This document shows, in pieces, positions 44,182-55,818 of a stretch of DNA of 64,000 nt. How positions within the stretch are numbered: position 1 is the first letter of the stretch; every line of letters begins with the position of its first letter. The position numbers and the translations under genes were made by a program. This DNA is from Serratia sarumanii (GTDB taxonomy: Bacteria; Pseudomonadota; Gammaproteobacteria; Enterobacterales; Enterobacteriaceae). The stretch lies in contig NZ_CP124750.1 in the NCBI RefSeq assembly GCF_029962605.1, positions 372,001 through 436,000 on the forward strand, written 5' to 3'. The notes beneath the pieces were generated by a model. It did no database searches. It was not told the origin of the DNA and saw nothing but the letters and a program-made list of their open reading frames with translations.

Positions 44182-46869
44182 ATGACGACAGATGTAACCG
44201 TAAAATCGCTGGCAGCAGAGATTCAGACTCCGGTTGATCGCCTGGTACAGCAGTTTGCTGATGCAGGGATCAACAAGTCCGAGTCGGACTCTGTTACCCA
44301 GCAAGAAAAAGAAACATTGCTGGCGCACCTGAACCGTGAACACGGTAGCGCGCCGGGTAAACTCACTTTGCAGCGCAAAACGCGCAGCACCTTGAATATC
44401 CCGAGCACCGGCGGTAAAAGTAAATCGGTGCAAATTGAGGTCCGCAAGAAACGCACTTATGTAAATCGCGATACGCAGGAAGCCCAGTTGGCTGAAGCGG
44501 CAGAGCAGGCACAGCGTGAAGCGGAAGAGCAGGCACGGCGCGAAGCGGAAGAGCTCGCAAAACGCGAAGCGGAAGCGAAGCGCGCAGCCGAAGAGCAAGC
44601 CAAACGTGAGGCCGCGGAGATTGCTAAGCGTAATTCAGCGGAAAAAGAAAAAGTGACCAATCAACATACCGACGAAATGACCAAGCCAGCTCAGGCGGAA
44701 AAAGCACGCCGTGAAGCCGAAGCCGCTGAACTGAAACGCAAAGCGGAAGAGGAAGTGCGCCGCAAGGTTGAAGAGGAAGCCAAGCGCGTGGCGGAAGAAG
44801 CCCGTCGCATGGCCGAAGAGAACGGCGAGAAGTGGGCCCAGGCAGACGCGGCAAGCGCCGCGGTTGAAAGCGCCGACTATCACGTGACCACCTCTCAGCA
44901 CGCCCGCGCCGCGGAAGACGAAAACGACGCCAAAGTTGAAGGCGATCGTCGCAGCCGCACCCGCGGCGGCAAAGCCACCAAGCAGAAGAAAGGCAACAAG
45001 CTGTCCGAATCCAAAGCGGATCGCGAAGAAGCGCGTGCCGTTACCCGTGGCGGTAAAGGCAAACGCAAGCCTAGCGCTCTGCAGCAGGGCTTCAACAAGC
45101 CGGCGCAGGTGGTTAACCGTGACGTGGTGATCGGCGAAACCATCACCGTGGCCGAGCTGGCCAACAAGATGGCGGTAAAAGGTTCTCAGGTCATCAAAGT
45201 GATGATGAAGCTGGGCGCCATGGCCACCATCAACCAGGTTATCGACCAGGAAACCGCACAGCTGGTTGCCGAAGAGATGGGCCACAAAGTTATCCTGCGT
45301 CGTGAAAACGAGCTGGAAGAAGCGCTGATGAGCGACCGTGATACGGGCGCTGCGGCCGAGCCGCGCGCGCCGGTCGTGACCATCATGGGCCACGTTGACC
45401 ACGGTAAAACCTCTCTGCTGGACTACATCCGCTCCACCAAAGTGGCGGCGGGCGAAGCCGGCGGCATTACCCAGCACATCGGTGCCTACCACGTAGAAAC
45501 CGAGAACGGCATGATCACCTTCCTGGATACTCCGGGCCACGCCGCGTTTACCTCGATGCGTGCTCGCGGTGCTCAGGCGACTGACATCGTGGTGCTGGTA
45601 GTGGCGGCCGACGACGGCGTGATGCCACAGACCATCGAAGCTATCCAGCACGCGAAAGCGGCGCAGGTGCCATTGGTGGTTGCGGTGAACAAAATCGACA
45701 AGCCGGAAGCCGATCCGGACCGCGTTAAGCAGGAACTGTCTCAGTACGGCGTTATGCCGGAAGAGTGGGGCGGCGAAGCGCAGTTCGTCCACGTGTCCGC
45801 GAAAGCCGGTACCGGTATCGACGAACTGCTGCAGGCTATCCTGCTGCAGGCCGAAGTTCTGGAACTGAAAGCGGTTCGCAGCGGCATGGCGAGCGGCGTG
45901 GTGATCGAGTCCTTCCTGGATAAAGGCCGTGGCCCTGTGGCTACCGTGCTGGTTCAGGAAGGTACGCTGAACAAGGGCGACATCGTTCTGTGCGGCTTCG
46001 AATACGGCCGTGTGCGTGCGATGCGCGACGAATTGGGCCGTGACGTGACCTCTGCCGGTCCGTCTATTCCTGTGGAAATCCTGGGTCTGTCCAGCGTGCC
46101 TGCAGCGGGTGACGAAGCGACCGTGGTGCGTGACGAGAAGAAAGCGCGTGAAGTGGCGCTGTACCGTCAGGGCAAGTTCCGCGAAGTCAAACTGGCGCGT
46201 CAGCAGAAGTCCAAGCTGGAAAACATGTTCGCCAACATGACCGACGGCGAAGTGTCCGAGCTGAACATCGTACTGAAGTCCGACGTACAGGGTTCTTGCG
46301 AAGCGATCAGCGACTCGCTGCTGAAACTCTCCACCGACGAAGTGAAGGTGAAGATTGTCGGCTCCGGCGTAGGTGGCATCACCGAAACCGACGCGACGCT
46401 GGCTGCGGCTTCCAACGCCATCATCCTGGGCTTCAACGTGCGTGCCGACGCTTCTGCGCGCCGCGTGATCGAAGCGGAAAGCCTGGATCTGCGTTACTAC
46501 TCCGTGATCTATAACCTGATCGACGAAGTGAAGCAGGCGATGAGCGGTATGCTGGCGCCGGAATACAAGCAGCAGATCATCGGCCTGGCCGAAGTGCGTG
46601 ACGTGTTCAAATCGCCTAAGTTCGGCGCTATCGCCGGCTGTATGGTTACCGAAGGGACCATCAAGCGTCACAACCCAATCCGCGTACTGCGCGACAACGT
46701 GGTTATCTATGAAGGCGAGCTGGAATCCCTGCGTCGCTTCAAAGATGACGTTAACGAAGTCCGTAACGGCATGGAATGTGGTATCGGCGTTAAGAACTAT
46801 AACGACGTGCGCGTCGGCGACATGATCGAAGTGTTCGAAATCATTGAGATCCAACGCTCCATCGCTTAA
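44182..46869 (+). CDS. infB: Translation initiation factor IF-2
   Basis: An 895-residue GTPase (E. coli 890). An N-terminal IF2N domain (1-50) is followed by a long charged linker of Glu/Ala/Arg/Lys repeats (about 100-230, direct DNA repeats), a second IF2N domain, the G domain with GHVDHGKTS (about 404-412), DTPGHAAF and NKIDKPEAD, and two C-terminal beta-barrels that bind fMet-tRNA. In E. coli shorter isoforms arise from internal starts; in-frame ATG codons are present in the linker region here too. It is 23 bases after nusA. Confidence 0.98.
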   Translation: MTTDVTVKSLAAEIQTPVDRLVQQFADAGINKSESDSVTQQEKETLLAHLNREHGSAPGKLTLQRKTRSTLNIPSTGGKSKSVQIEVRKKRTYVNRDTQEAQLAEAAEQAQREAEEQARREAEELAKREAEAKRAAEEQAKREAAEIAKRNSAEKEKVTNQHTDEMTKPAQAEKARREAEAAELKRKAEEEVRRKVEEEAKRVAEEARRMAEENGEKWAQADAASAAVESADYHVTTSQHARAAEDENDAKVEGDRRSRTRGGKATKQKKGNKLSESKADREEARAVTRGGKGKRKPSALQQGFNKPAQVVNRDVVIGETITVAELANKMAVKGSQVIKVMMKLGAMATINQVIDQETAQLVAEEMGHKVILRRENELEEALMSDRDTGAAAEPRAPVVTIMGHVDHGKTSLLDYIRSTKVAAGEAGGITQHIGAYHVETENGMITFLDTPGHAAFTSMRARGAQATDIVVLVVAADDGVMPQTIEAIQHAKAAQVPLVVAVNKIDKPEADPDRVKQELSQYGVMPEEWGGEAQFVHVSAKAGTGIDELLQAILLQAEVLELKAVRSGMASGVVIESFLDKGRGPVATVLVQEGTLNKGDIVLCGFEYGRVRAMRDELGRDVTSAGPSIPVEILGLSSVPAAGDEATVVRDEKKAREVALYRQGKFREVKLARQQKSKLENMFANMTDGEVSELNIVLKSDVQGSCEAISDSLLKLSTDEVKVKIVGSGVGGITETDATLAAASNAIILGFNVRADASARRVIEAESLDLRYYSVIYNLIDEVKQAMSGMLAPEYKQQIIGLAEVRDVFKSPKFGAIAGCMVTEGTIKRHNPIRVLRDNVVIYEGELESLRRFKDDVNEVRNGMECGIGVKNYNDVRVGDMIEVFEIIEIQRSIA

Positions 46870-46938
46870 CGATTGCACATCTGCTTATATCTGTTTACGG
46901 GGGGCCTTGTGCCCCCCGATTTGTCTGGAGAATCCAAA

Positions 46939-47349
46939 ATGGCAAAAGAATTCAGCCGCGGCCAACGCGTGGCGCAAGAGATGCAGAAAGAGATTGCGAT
47001 CATTCTGCAGCGTGAAGTGAAAGATCCGCGCGTCGGCATGGCGACCGTTTCCGGCGTAGAAGTGTCCCGCGACCTGGCGTATGCCAAGGTTTACGTCACC
47101 TTTCTGAACGTACTGACCGAGAACCACGATCCGGATCTGGTCACCAACGGCATTAAAGCGTTGCAGGACGCTTCCGGTTACATCCGCACCCTGCTGGGCA
47201 AAGCGATGCGCCTGCGCGTGGTGCCGGAGCTGACCTTCGCTTACGACAACTCCCTGGTGGAAGGCATGCGCATGTCCAACCTGGTGACCAACGTGGTGAA
47301 GAACGACGCCGAGCGCCGTTCCGCCTCAGGTGATGACAAGGAGGATTAA
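46939..47349 (+). CDS. rbfA: 30S ribosome-binding factor RbfA
   Basis: A 136-residue KH-type protein (E. coli 133) starting [20 protein letters not shown], with the [25 protein letters not shown] core. It binds the 16S 5' helix and is needed for 30S maturation and cold adaptation. Its stop overlaps the truB start (TAATG). The ATG at 46939 matches the family over an upstream in-frame codon at 46873. Confidence 0.97.
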   Translation: MAKEFSRGQRVAQEMQKEIAIILQREVKDPRVGMATVSGVEVSRDLAYAKVYVTFLNVLTENHDPDLVTNGIKALQDASGYIRTLLGKAMRLRVVPELTFAYDNSLVEGMRMSNLVTNVVKNDAERRSASGDDKED

Positions 47350-48293
47350 TGAGTCGCCCTCGTCGCCGCGGCCGTGATATCCACGGCGTGCTGTTGCTGG
47401 ACAAGCCGCAGGGTTTGTCGTCCAACGATGCGCTGCAAAAAGTAAAACGCCTGTACAACGCCAACCGGGCGGGCCATACCGGCGCGCTCGATCCGCTGGC
47501 GACCGGCATGCTGCCTATCTGCCTGGGCGAAGCGACCAAGTTTTCGCAATATCTGCTCGATTCCGACAAGCGCTATCGGGTGATCGCCAAGCTGGGGCAG
47601 CGTACCGATACCTCCGACGCCGACGGCCAGATCGTGCAGGAGCGCCCGGTGAACTTCACCCAGGCGCAGCTCGACGCGGCGCTGGACACCTTCCGCGGCG
47701 ATATCCAGCAGGTACCGTCGATGTATTCGGCGCTGAAATACCAGGGCAAGAAACTCTACGAGTATGCGCGCCAGGGCATTGAAGTGCCGCGCGAAGCGCG
47801 CAGCATCACGGTGTACGAGCTGCAGTTTATCCGTTGGGAAGGGGATGAGCTGGAGCTGGAGATCCACTGCTCGAAAGGCACCTACATCCGCACCATCACC
47901 GACGATCTCGGCGAGCTGCTGGGCTGCGGCGCGCACGTGATCTATCTGCGCCGCCTGCAGGTGGCGACTTATCCGATCGCGCGCATGGTGACGCTGGAAC
48001 AGCTGAACGCTTTGCTGGCTCAGGCGCAGGAACAGGCGATCGCGCCCGGCGAGCTGCTCGATCCGCTGCTGATGCCGATGGACAGCCCGGTTGAGAACTA
48101 TCCGGAAGTGAATTTGCTGCCGGTGGTGGCGGGCTACGTCAAGCAGGGGCAACCGGTGCAAGTGGCCGGCGCGCCGGCTTCTGGCCTGGTGCGTATCACC
48201 GAGGGTGAAGAGCGAAAATTCATCGGCGTTGGTGACATCGCCGAGGACGGTCGCGTGGCGCCGCGCCGCCTGGTGGTCGAGCATTTCGACTGA
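47349..48293 (+). CDS. truB: tRNA pseudouridine(55) synthase TruB
   Basis: A 314-residue enzyme, same length as E. coli TruB. The catalytic motif [12 protein letters not shown] places the aspartate at D48. KRYRV and the C-terminal PUA-like region ([21 protein letters not shown]) are present. It makes Psi55 in the T loop and also acts as a tRNA folding chaperone. Overlaps rbfA by one base. Confidence 0.97.
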   Translation: MSRPRRRGRDIHGVLLLDKPQGLSSNDALQKVKRLYNANRAGHTGALDPLATGMLPICLGEATKFSQYLLDSDKRYRVIAKLGQRTDTSDADGQIVQERPVNFTQAQLDAALDTFRGDIQQVPSMYSALKYQGKKLYEYARQGIEVPREARSITVYELQFIRWEGDELELEIHCSKGTYIRTITDDLGELLGCGAHVIYLRRLQVATYPIARMVTLEQLNALLAQAQEQAIAPGELLDPLLMPMDSPVENYPEVNLLPVVAGYVKQGQPVQVAGAPASGLVRITEGEERKFIGVGDIAEDGRVAPRRLVVEHFD

Positions 48294-48313
48294 CGGCGGG
48301 GCTCTGCGTCGCC

Positions 48314-48342
48314 TTGCGATCGCACTGCGCTAAGAGTAGAAT
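48314..48342 (+). promoter_or_regulatory. Sigma70 promoter of rpsO
   Basis: TTGCGA (48314-48319) and TAGAAT (48337-48342) with a 17-bp spacer, about 75 bases before rpsO. Confidence 0.7.
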
Positions 48343-48417
48343 GGCGCAGCTTATGCATTGGGTTGCTGAATTAGAGATCGGCGCCTGTTTTTATTATCTA
48401 TAATCTGGAGTATTACA

Positions 48418-48687
48418 ATGTCTCTAAGTGTTGAAGCTAAAGCTCAAATCGTAGCTGATTTCGGTCGTGGTACTAACGACAGCGGTTCTACCGAAGTTCA
48501 GGTTGCCCTGCTGACTGCGCAGATCAACCATCTGCAAGGCCACTTCTCCGAGCACAAAAAAGATCACCACAGCCGTCGTGGTCTGCTGCGTATGGTTTCT
48601 CAGCGTCGTAAGCTGCTGGACTACCTGAAGCGTAAAGATGTAGCACGTTACACCAGCCTGATCGAGCGTCTGGGTCTGCGTCGCTAA
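48418..48687 (+). CDS. rpsO: 30S ribosomal protein S15
   Basis: An 89-residue protein, same length as E. coli S15, starting [28 protein letters not shown], with the [25 protein letters not shown] region that binds 16S helices 20-22. In E. coli S15 represses its own mRNA by trapping the ribosome on a leader pseudoknot. The about 75-base leader could allow the same. A strong terminator follows before pnp. Confidence 0.99.
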   Translation: MSLSVEAKAQIVADFGRGTNDSGSTEVQVALLTAQINHLQGHFSEHKKDHHSRRGLLRMVSQRRKLLDYLKRKDVARYTSLIERLGLRR

Positions 48688-48703
48688 TCTAGCAAGTTTC
48701 AGT

Positions 48704-48735
48704 GGAAAGGGGCCTATTTTGGCCCCTTTCTTCTA
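48704..48735 (+). terminator. Terminator after rpsO
   Basis: AAAGGGGCC and GGCCCCTTT pair around TATTTT; CTTCT follows. Partial read-through into pnp is usual in Enterobacteria. Confidence 0.85.
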
Positions 48736-48804
48736 GGAAGCATAAGCAAATCAGGTTAATGTATTACTGATGTTTCCAAACAGGTTCTTCCGTTACAGAG
48801 GTTC

Positions 48805-48861
48805 GCGCGGCTAATGAGAGGCTTTATCTCCCGCCTGAGATAAGGATTGTCATTAGTCGCG
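48805..48861 (+). promoter_or_regulatory. pnp leader double-stranded hairpin (RNase III target)
   Basis: CGCGGCTAATGA near 48807-48817 pairs with TCATTAGTCGCG (48850-48861), and the inner GCTTTATCTC pairs with GAGATAAGG. Long leader stems like this are cut by RNase III to start PNPase autoregulation in E. coli. Confidence 0.75.
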
Positions 48862-48943
48862 AGGATGTAGTGAGAAGGCAAATCGAGTCACAGGCGTGTC
48901 GAGTCGTCAATGCGATTGCGCGCCGCTAATCAAGGATATAATT

Positions 48944-51061
48944 TTGCTGACACCGATCATTCGCAAATTCCAGTATGGCCAGCATACCGTCACCATCGAA
49001 ACCGGTATGATGGCGCGTCAGGCCACCGCCGCCGTTATGGTGAGCATGGATGACACCGCCGTCTTCGTTACCGTCGTTGGCCAGAAAAAAGCCAAGCCGG
49101 GCCAGAGCTTCTTCCCGCTGACCGTTAACTACCAAGAGCGTACCTACGCCGCCGGCCGCATCCCGGGCAGCTTCTTCCGTCGCGAAGGCCGTCCGAGCGA
49201 AGGCGAGACCCTGACTTCTCGTCTGATCGACCGTCCGATCCGTCCACTGTTCCCGGACAACTTCCTGAACGAAGTTCAGGTGATCGCGACCGTGGTTTCC
49301 GTTAACCCGCAGGTGAACCCGGACATCGTTGCGATGATCGGTGCTTCCGCAGCCCTGAGCCTGTCCGGTATTCCGTTCAACGGCCCAATCGGCGCCGCGC
49401 GCGTGGGTTACATCAACGATCAGTACGTGCTGAACCCGACGACCGATGAGCTGAAAGAAAGCCGTCTGGATCTGGTGGTTGCCGGTACCGCCGGCGCGGT
49501 GCTGATGGTGGAATCCGAAGCGGACGTGCTGAGCGAAGATCAGATGCTGGGCGCCGTGGTGTTCGGCCACGACCAGCAGCAAGTGGTTATCGAAAACATC
49601 AACGCGCTGGTTGCCGAAGCCGGCAAACCGAAGTGGGATTGGCAGGCGCCTGCGGTCAACGAAGCGCTGCAAGCGCGCGTGGCTGAATTGGCCGAAGCTC
49701 GCCTGGGCGACGCTTACCACATCACCGAAAAACAAGAGCGTTACGCTCAGGTTGACGCGATCAAAGACAGCGTTGTTGAAACCCTGCTGGCGCAGGACGA
49801 AACGCTGGACGCCGGCGAAATCCAGGACATCCTGGGCAACCTGGAGAAAAACGTGGTGCGCAGCCGCGTACTGCGTGGCGAGCCGCGTATCGACGGCCGT
49901 GAAAAAGACATGATCCGTGGCCTGGACGTGCGCACCGGCGTACTGCCGCGCACCCACGGTTCCGCGCTGTTCACCCGTGGCGAAACTCAGGCGCTGGTTA
50001 CCGCGACCCTGGGCACCGCGCGCGATGCGCAGAACCTGGACGAGCTGATGGGCGAGAAGACCGACAGCTTCCTGTTCCACTACAACTTCCCTCCGTACTC
50101 CGTGGGCGAAACCGGCATGGTCGGTTCTCCTAAGCGTCGTGAAATCGGTCACGGTCGCCTGGCGAAACGCGGCGTATTGGCTATGATGCCTAAACCGGAA
50201 GATTTCCCGTACACGGTTCGCGTGGTGTCTGAAATCACCGAATCCAACGGTTCTTCTTCCATGGCTTCCGTGTGCGGCGCGTCTCTGGCGCTGATGGACG
50301 CCGGTGTGCCAATCAAGGCTGCCGTTGCGGGTATCGCGATGGGCCTGGTGAAAGAAGCCGACAACTTTGTGGTTCTGTCCGACATTCTGGGTGACGAAGA
50401 TCACCTGGGCGACATGGACTTCAAAGTGGCCGGTAGCCGCGACGGTATCACCGCGCTGCAGATGGACATCAAAATCGAAGGCATCACCCGCGAAATCATG
50501 CAGGTGGCTCTGAACCAGGCCAAGGGCGCGCGTCTGCACATCTTGGGCGTGATGGAACAGGCTATCAGCACCCCGCGCGGCGATATCTCCGAATTCGCAC
50601 CGCGTATTCATACTATCCGCATCAACCCGGATAAGATTAAAGACGTGATCGGTAAGGGCGGTTCCGTTATCCGCGCGCTGACCGAAGAGACTGGCACTAC
50701 CATCGAAATCGAAGATGATGGTACAGTTAAAATCGCTGCGACCGACGGGGAGAAGGCGAAATTCGCTATCCGTCGTATCGAAGAGATCACGGCAGAGATC
50801 GAAGTGGGCCGTATCTACCAGGGTAAAGTGACCCGTATCGTTGATTTCGGCGCATTCGTCGCTATCGGCGGTGGTAAAGAAGGTCTGGTACACATTTCTC
50901 AGATCGCCGACAAGCGCGTCGAGAAAGTGACCGACTATCTGCAGATGGGTCAGGAAGTGCCGGTTAAGGTACTGGAAGTTGACCGTCAGGGCCGCGTGCG
51001 TCTGAGCATCAAAGAAGCGATGGCGCCGGAAGCGGGTTCACCTGCGCCTGAAGCAGAATAA
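48944..51061 (+). CDS. pnp: Polyribonucleotide nucleotidyltransferase (PNPase)
   Basis: A 705-residue phosphorolytic 3'-5' exonuclease (E. coli 711). Two RNase PH domains flank an all-helical linker; the KH domain ([25 protein letters not shown]) and the S1 domain ([24 protein letters not shown]) follow. It forms part of the degradosome. The start is TTG at 48944 (M-L-T-P-I-I-R), matching the E. coli protein start, with AAGGAT upstream. It is separated from rpsO by a terminator and the RNase III-type leader hairpin. Confidence 0.97.
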   Translation: MLTPIIRKFQYGQHTVTIETGMMARQATAAVMVSMDDTAVFVTVVGQKKAKPGQSFFPLTVNYQERTYAAGRIPGSFFRREGRPSEGETLTSRLIDRPIRPLFPDNFLNEVQVIATVVSVNPQVNPDIVAMIGASAALSLSGIPFNGPIGAARVGYINDQYVLNPTTDELKESRLDLVVAGTAGAVLMVESEADVLSEDQMLGAVVFGHDQQQVVIENINALVAEAGKPKWDWQAPAVNEALQARVAELAEARLGDAYHITEKQERYAQVDAIKDSVVETLLAQDETLDAGEIQDILGNLEKNVVRSRVLRGEPRIDGREKDMIRGLDVRTGVLPRTHGSALFTRGETQALVTATLGTARDAQNLDELMGEKTDSFLFHYNFPPYSVGETGMVGSPKRREIGHGRLAKRGVLAMMPKPEDFPYTVRVVSEITESNGSSSMASVCGASLALMDAGVPIKAAVAGIAMGLVKEADNFVVLSDILGDEDHLGDMDFKVAGSRDGITALQMDIKIEGITREIMQVALNQAKGARLHILGVMEQAISTPRGDISEFAPRIHTIRINPDKIKDVIGKGGSVIRALTEETGTTIEIEDDGTVKIAATDGEKAKFAIRRIEEITAEIEVGRIYQGKVTRIVDFGAFVAIGGGKEGLVHISQIADKRVEKVTDYLQMGQEVPVKVLEVDRQGRVRLSIKEAMAPEAGSPAPEAE

Positions 51062-51189
51062 CTGTATAGATAGTTTTACAGCTCCCCGCCACGGGGTTGG
51101 GAGCTGTTCGTATCGCGCGGGTAGGATGCCCGCGTTTTAGCAAACGGAGGACAGGACGTTCATCCAATGTTTGTCTTCGGGAGTGGGAA

Positions 51190-52074
51190 ATGAAGCCTTT
51201 CTTGCGCTGGTGTTACGTTGCGACAGCACTCATGCTGGCAGGATGCAGCAACCATGATTGGCGTAAAGACGAAGTTTTGGCAATCCCGTTGCAGCCAACG
51301 TTGCAGCAGGAAGTGATCCTGGCGCGCATGGAACAAATTCTTGCCAGCCGGGCACTGACGGACGACGAACGCGCACAGCTTTTATATGAGCGCGGTGTGC
51401 TGTATGATAGCCTCGGGTTACGTGCATTAGCGCGCAATGATTTCTCGCAGGCGCTGGCGATACGTCCCGACATGCCGGAAGTTTTCAACTACCTGGGCAT
51501 TTACTTAACGCAGGCAGGCAATTTTGATGCTGCCTATGAAGCGTTTGATTCTGTACTAGAGCTTGATCCAACTTACAATTACGCGCGTTTAAACCGGGGC
51601 ATCGCACTGTATTATGGCGGCCGCTTCCCGTTGGCGCAGGATGATCTGCAGGCGTTTTATCAAGACGACCCAAACGATCCCTTCCGTTCGTTATGGCTGT
51701 ATCTGGTGGAGCGAGAAATCGATCCCAAGAAGGCCGAGGTAGCGCTTCAGCAGCGCTATGACAAAGCGGACAGAGGGCAATGGGGATGGAATATTGTCGA
51801 ATTCTACCTGGGCAAGATCAGCGAAAAAACGCTGATGGAACGCCTCAAGGCAGATGCAACGGATAACACTTCGCTCGCTGAGCATCTCAGTGAAACTGAC
51901 TTCTATTTGGGTAAACACTACCTGAGTCTGGGGGACAAGGACACCGCTTCGGCGCTGTTCAAACTGACGGTGGCTAACAACGTTCACAACTTCGTTGAGC
52001 ACCGCTATGCATTGTTGGAATTGGCGCTTTTGGGCCAAGAGCAAGACGACCTATCGGAATCGGACCAGCAATAG
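51190..52074 (+). CDS. nlpI: Outer-membrane lipoprotein NlpI
   Basis: A 294-residue TPR lipoprotein, same length as E. coli NlpI. Lipobox LMLAGC puts the lipidated cysteine at C19. TPR-like repeats follow ([38 protein letters not shown]). It is the adaptor that brings MepS to the Prc protease and scaffolds peptidoglycan hydrolases. ATG at 51190 matches the family. Position between pnp and deaD is as in E. coli. Confidence 0.97.
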   Translation: MKPFLRWCYVATALMLAGCSNHDWRKDEVLAIPLQPTLQQEVILARMEQILASRALTDDERAQLLYERGVLYDSLGLRALARNDFSQALAIRPDMPEVFNYLGIYLTQAGNFDAAYEAFDSVLELDPTYNYARLNRGIALYYGGRFPLAQDDLQAFYQDDPNDPFRSLWLYLVEREIDPKKAEVALQQRYDKADRGQWGWNIVEFYLGKISEKTLMERLKADATDNTSLAEHLSETDFYLGKHYLSLGDKDTASALFKLTVANNVHNFVEHRYALLELALLGQEQDDLSESDQQ

Positions 52075-52125
52075 CTGACGAACACCTATCAGCCTGATGA
52101 ACATTGGTTTTTAACCAAAGTTATC

Positions 52126-52149
52126 GCCTTCACGGGCGAGGGCTTTTTT
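52126..52149 (+). terminator. Terminator after nlpI
   Basis: GCCTTC (52126-52131) pairs with GAGGGC (52138-52143, one G-T wobble), followed by six T. Confidence 0.65.
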
Positions 52150-52260
52150 GTTCGTTTTATAATCTAATTTGAGCCGGTTCACACTTTTCAATGAAAATGA
52201 CTGAAAATTTTCTCGACGAGTTATGTAGACTGGCTGCCATTATTAATGAGGCACGTGTAC

Positions 52261-54183
52261 ATGACGACTGAGTTTGAAACCTCTTTTGCTGATCTGGGGC
52301 TGTCTGCTCCAATCATTTCCGCCCTGAACGATCTGGGCTATGAAAAACCATCTCCGATCCAGGCTGAGTGTATTCCTCACCTGTTGAACGGCCGCGACGT
52401 GCTGGGCATGGCACAGACCGGTAGTGGTAAAACTGCAGCGTTCTCGCTGCCGCTGCTGCACAACCTGCAGGCAGACCTGAAAGCACCTCAGATCCTGGTG
52501 CTGGCACCGACCCGCGAACTGGCGGTTCAGGTTGCCGAAGCGATGACCGATTTCTCCAAACACATGAACGGCGTCAACGTGGTAGCCCTGTACGGCGGCC
52601 AGCGTTACGACGTGCAGCTGCGCGCTCTGCGCCAGGGCCCGCAAATCGTTGTGGGTACCCCAGGCCGCCTGCTGGACCACCTGAAACGCGGCACCCTGAA
52701 CCTCTCTAACCTGAGCGGTCTGGTGCTGGATGAAGCCGACGAAATGCTGCGCATGGGCTTTATCGAAGACGTAGAAACCATCATGGCTGAGATCCCGGCT
52801 GAACATCAGACCGCGCTGTTCTCTGCCACCATGCCGGAAGCGATCCGTCGCATCACCCGCCGCTTCATGAAAGAGCCGCAGGAAGTGCGCATCCAATCCA
52901 GCGTGACCACCCGTCCGGACATCAGCCAGAGCTACTGGTCGGTGTACGGCATGCGTAAAAACGAAGCGCTGGTGCGTTTCCTGGAAGCTGAAGACTTTGA
53001 CGCGGCGATCATCTTCGTCCGTACCAAGAACGCGACCCTGGAAGTGGCCGAAGCGCTGGAGCGCAGTGGTTACAGCAGCGCCGCGCTGAACGGCGACATG
53101 AACCAGGCGCTGCGTGAGCAGACCCTGGAGCGCCTGAAAGACGGTCGTCTAGATATCCTGATCGCGACCGACGTTGCGGCCCGTGGCCTGGACGTTGAGC
53201 GCATCAGCCTGGTTGTCAACTATGACATCCCGATGGACTCCGAGTCTTACGTTCACCGTATCGGCCGTACCGGTCGTGCGGGCCGCGCCGGCCGCGCGCT
53301 GCTGTTCGTGGAAAACCGCGAACGCCGCCTGCTGCGCAACATTGAACGCACCATGAAGCTGACCATCCCGGAAGTGGAACTGCCGAACGCAGAACTGCTG
53401 GGTGAGCGTCGTCTGGCCAAGTTCGCCGCAAAAGTTCAGCAGCAGCTGGAAAGCAGCGATCTGGATCTGTACCGCGCACTGTTGACCAAACTGCAGCCGG
53501 AAGAAGAGCTGGATATGGAAACCCTGGCCGCAGCGCTGCTGAAAATGGCTCAGGGCGAACGTCCGCTGATCCTGCCGCCGGATCCGGTCTTCAAACCGCG
53601 CCAGCGCCGCGAGTTCAACGACCGTGACGATCGTCGCGGCGACCGTCGCGACAGCCGCGATAGCCGTGACGGCGACCGTCCGCGTCGCGAACGTCGTGAC
53701 GTTGGCGAAATGCAGCTGTACCGCATCGAAGTGGGCCGTGACGATGGCGTAGAAGTCCGTCACATCGTTGGCGCGATCGCTAACGAAGGCGACATCAGCA
53801 GCCGTTACATCGGTAACATCAAGCTGTTCGCGTCCCACTCCACCATCGAGCTGCCAAAAGGCATGCCGGGCGAGATCCTGAATCATTTCACTCGCACCCG
53901 CATCCTGAACAAGCCGATGAACATGCAGCTGCTGGGCGATGCACAGCCGTTCGAACGCCGCGAGCGTCGTGACGGTGGCAACGGCGGCGAGCGTCGCGGC
54001 AACGGTCGTCCGTTCAACGGCGAACGTCGCGAAGGCGGCCCACGTCGTTCCTTCGGCGAACGTCGTGAAGGCGGCAACGGCGGCGAGCGTCGTGGCGGTA
54101 ACTACAACCGTGACGGCAAACCGGCGCCACGCCGTGATGATGGCGCACCTGCTGCACCACGTCGTCGTTTCGGCGACGCGTAA
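52261..54183 (+). CDS. deaD: DEAD-box RNA helicase DeaD (CsdA)
   Basis: A 640-residue helicase (E. coli 629). Motifs: Q motif (about 20-28), AQTGSGKT (about 50-57), PTREL, DEAD (about 158-161), SAT and the [11 protein letters not shown] motif VI. A DbpA-like RNA-binding domain (about 485-555) is followed by a Gly/Arg/Glu-rich tail with repeated G-E-R-R-E-G-G units. It unwinds structured RNA in ribosome assembly and cold-shock mRNA decay. The nlpI-deaD gap (186 bases) contains a terminator and a leader consistent with cold-shock regulation. Confidence 0.98.
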   Translation: MTTEFETSFADLGLSAPIISALNDLGYEKPSPIQAECIPHLLNGRDVLGMAQTGSGKTAAFSLPLLHNLQADLKAPQILVLAPTRELAVQVAEAMTDFSKHMNGVNVVALYGGQRYDVQLRALRQGPQIVVGTPGRLLDHLKRGTLNLSNLSGLVLDEADEMLRMGFIEDVETIMAEIPAEHQTALFSATMPEAIRRITRRFMKEPQEVRIQSSVTTRPDISQSYWSVYGMRKNEALVRFLEAEDFDAAIIFVRTKNATLEVAEALERSGYSSAALNGDMNQALREQTLERLKDGRLDILIATDVAARGLDVERISLVVNYDIPMDSESYVHRIGRTGRAGRAGRALLFVENRERRLLRNIERTMKLTIPEVELPNAELLGERRLAKFAAKVQQQLESSDLDLYRALLTKLQPEEELDMETLAAALLKMAQGERPLILPPDPVFKPRQRREFNDRDDRRGDRRDSRDSRDGDRPRRERRDVGEMQLYRIEVGRDDGVEVRHIVGAIANEGDISSRYIGNIKLFASHSTIELPKGMPGEILNHFTRTRILNKPMNMQLLGDAQPFERRERRDGGNGGERRGNGRPFNGERREGGPRRSFGERREGGNGGERRGGNYNRDGKPAPRRDDGAPAAPRRRFGDA

Positions 54184-54216
54184 TCGCTGATTCACCGTTC
54201 GCGGTGTAGTGCTCTG

Positions 54217-54246
54217 AAAAACCAGCCTGCGGGCTGGTTTTTTTAT
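54217..54246 (+). terminator. Terminator of deaD
   Basis: AAAACCAGCC-TGC-GGCTGGTTTTTTTA. Confidence 0.88.
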
Positions 54247-54329
54247 GCCTGAAAGTTGCCGTCAAACGTCCCCGAATGGCGTATCATTCATAAGGTTTTT
54301 TCTTACGGATGATATGCACGGGAGATGCC

Positions 54330-55544
54330 ATGAGTTGGCAGCAGTTCAAATCTCAATACCTGGTGCGCTTTTGGGCGCCGCTGCCGGCGGTGATCGCCGC
54401 CGGGATCCTTTCTACCTACTATTTCGGCATGACCGGCACCTTCTGGGCGGTGACCGGCGAGTTCACCCGCTGGGGCGGCCATGTGCTGCAGTGGTTCGGC
54501 CTGCACCCCGAGCAGTGGGGCTATTTCAAGGTTATCGGCCTGCAGGGCACGCCGCTGGAGCGCATCGACGGGCGCATGATCATCGGCATGTTCGCCGGCT
54601 GCATCGCCGCCGCGCTGTGGGCCAACAACATCAAGCTGCGCCAGCCGCAGCACCGCATTCGCATCGTGCAGGCGCTGCTGGGCGGCATTATCGCCGGCTT
54701 CGGCGCGCGCCTGGCGATGGGCTGTAACCTGGCGGCATTCTTCACCGGTATTCCGCAGTTCTCGCTGCACGCCTGGTTCTTCGCGCTGGCGACCGCCGCA
54801 GGGTCGTACTTCGGCGCCAAATTCACGCTGCTGCCGATGTTCCGCATTCCGGTTAAATTGCAAAAGGTGAAGGCCGCCGCGCCGCTGACGCAGAAGCCTG
54901 AGCAGGCGCGCCGCCGCTTCCGGCTGGGCATGGCGGTCTTCGGCCTGGCGGTGGCCTGGTCGCTGTGGACGCTGTTCGATGCGCCGAAGCTCGGCATCGC
55001 CATGTTGTTCGGCATCGGCTTCGGTCTGCTGATCGAACGCGCGCAGATCTGCTTCACCTCGGCGTTCCGCGATCTGTGGATCACCGGCCGCACCCACATG
55101 GCGAAAGCCATCATCATCGGCATGGCGGTGAGCGCCATCGGCATCTTCAGCTACGTGCAGCTCGGCGTGGCGCCGAAAATCATGTGGGCCGGCCCGAATG
55201 CGGTGCTGGGCGGCTTGCTGTTCGGCTTCGGCATCGTGCTGGCCGGCGGTTGCGAGACCGGCTGGATGTACCGCGCGGTGGAAGGGCAGGTGCACTACTG
55301 GTGGGTGGGGCTGGGCAACATCATCGGCGCCACGCTGCTGGCCTATTACTGGGACGATCTGGCGCCGGCGCTGGCGACCGACTACGACAAGATCAACCTG
55401 CTCGACACCTTCGGCCCGATCGGCGGCCTGCTGGTGACCTACCTGCTGCTGGCGCTGGCCTTCGCCGCCATGCTGTGGTGGGAGAAACGCTTTTTCCGCG
55501 CCCGGCCTGAGGCGCAGGTGGTGAATTTGAGGAGCCTGCCATGA
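54330..55544 (+). CDS. yedE: YedE/YeeE-family membrane protein YedE
   Basis: A 404-residue polytopic protein with about ten hydrophobic segments. The duplicated family signatures MGCNLAAFFTG (about 130-140) and AGGCETGWMYR (about 305-315), each with a cysteine in the channel, mark the TsuA/YeeE-YedE fold used for thiosulfate uptake; E. coli YedE (401) has also been proposed to act in selenium handling. ATG at 54330 follows GGGAGAT. Its stop overlaps yedF by 4 bases (ATGA). In E. coli yedEF are elsewhere; here they occupy the deaD-yhbW interval where E. coli has mtr. Confidence 0.93.
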   Translation: MSWQQFKSQYLVRFWAPLPAVIAAGILSTYYFGMTGTFWAVTGEFTRWGGHVLQWFGLHPEQWGYFKVIGLQGTPLERIDGRMIIGMFAGCIAAALWANNIKLRQPQHRIRIVQALLGGIIAGFGARLAMGCNLAAFFTGIPQFSLHAWFFALATAAGSYFGAKFTLLPMFRIPVKLQKVKAAAPLTQKPEQARRRFRLGMAVFGLAVAWSLWTLFDAPKLGIAMLFGIGFGLLIERAQICFTSAFRDLWITGRTHMAKAIIIGMAVSAIGIFSYVQLGVAPKIMWAGPNAVLGGLLFGFGIVLAGGCETGWMYRAVEGQVHYWWVGLGNIIGATLLAYYWDDLAPALATDYDKINLLDTFGPIGGLLVTYLLLALAFAAMLWWEKRFFRARPEAQVVNLRSLP

Positions 55545-55780
55545 AAGAGACGACGATAGTGCCGGACTACCGGCTGGACATGCTGGGCGAGCCTTGCCCG
55601 TACCCGGCGGTGGCGACGCTGGAGGCGATGCCGCAGCTGAAGCCGGGGGAAATCCTGGAGGTGATCAGCGATTGCCCGCAGTCGATCAACAACATTCCGC
55701 TCGACGCGCGCAACCACGGCTACAAGGTGCTGGATATCCAGCAGGACGGGCCGACCATCCGCTATCTGATCCAGCGTTAA
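55541..55780 (+). CDS. yedF: TusA-like sulfur-carrier protein YedF
   Basis: A 79-residue SirA/TusA-fold protein with the C-P-x-P motif EPCPYPAVATLEAMP; the first cysteine is the persulfide carrier in the family. E. coli YedF is 77 residues. It is translationally coupled to yedE, so the two probably handle sulfur or selenium together: YedE imports or transfers, YedF carries the sulfane group. Substrate not proven. Terminator follows. Confidence 0.93.
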   Translation: MKETTIVPDYRLDMLGEPCPYPAVATLEAMPQLKPGEILEVISDCPQSINNIPLDARNHGYKVLDIQQDGPTIRYLIQR

Positions 55781-55786
55781 CGCCGA

Positions 55787-55816
55787 GGCGGTGGGGTTCC
55801 CCACCGCCTTTTCGCG
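55787..55816 (+). terminator. Terminator of yedEF
   Basis: GGCGGTGGGG and CCCCACCGCC pair around TT, then TTTTCG. Also faces the convergent yhbW. Confidence 0.75.
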
Positions 55817-55818
55817 TT

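Noticed and set aside
44635..50893. 747- and 655-residue minus-strand ORFs across infB and pnp
   Set aside because: Antisense to essential genes with near-perfect homology; no RBS or family evidence.
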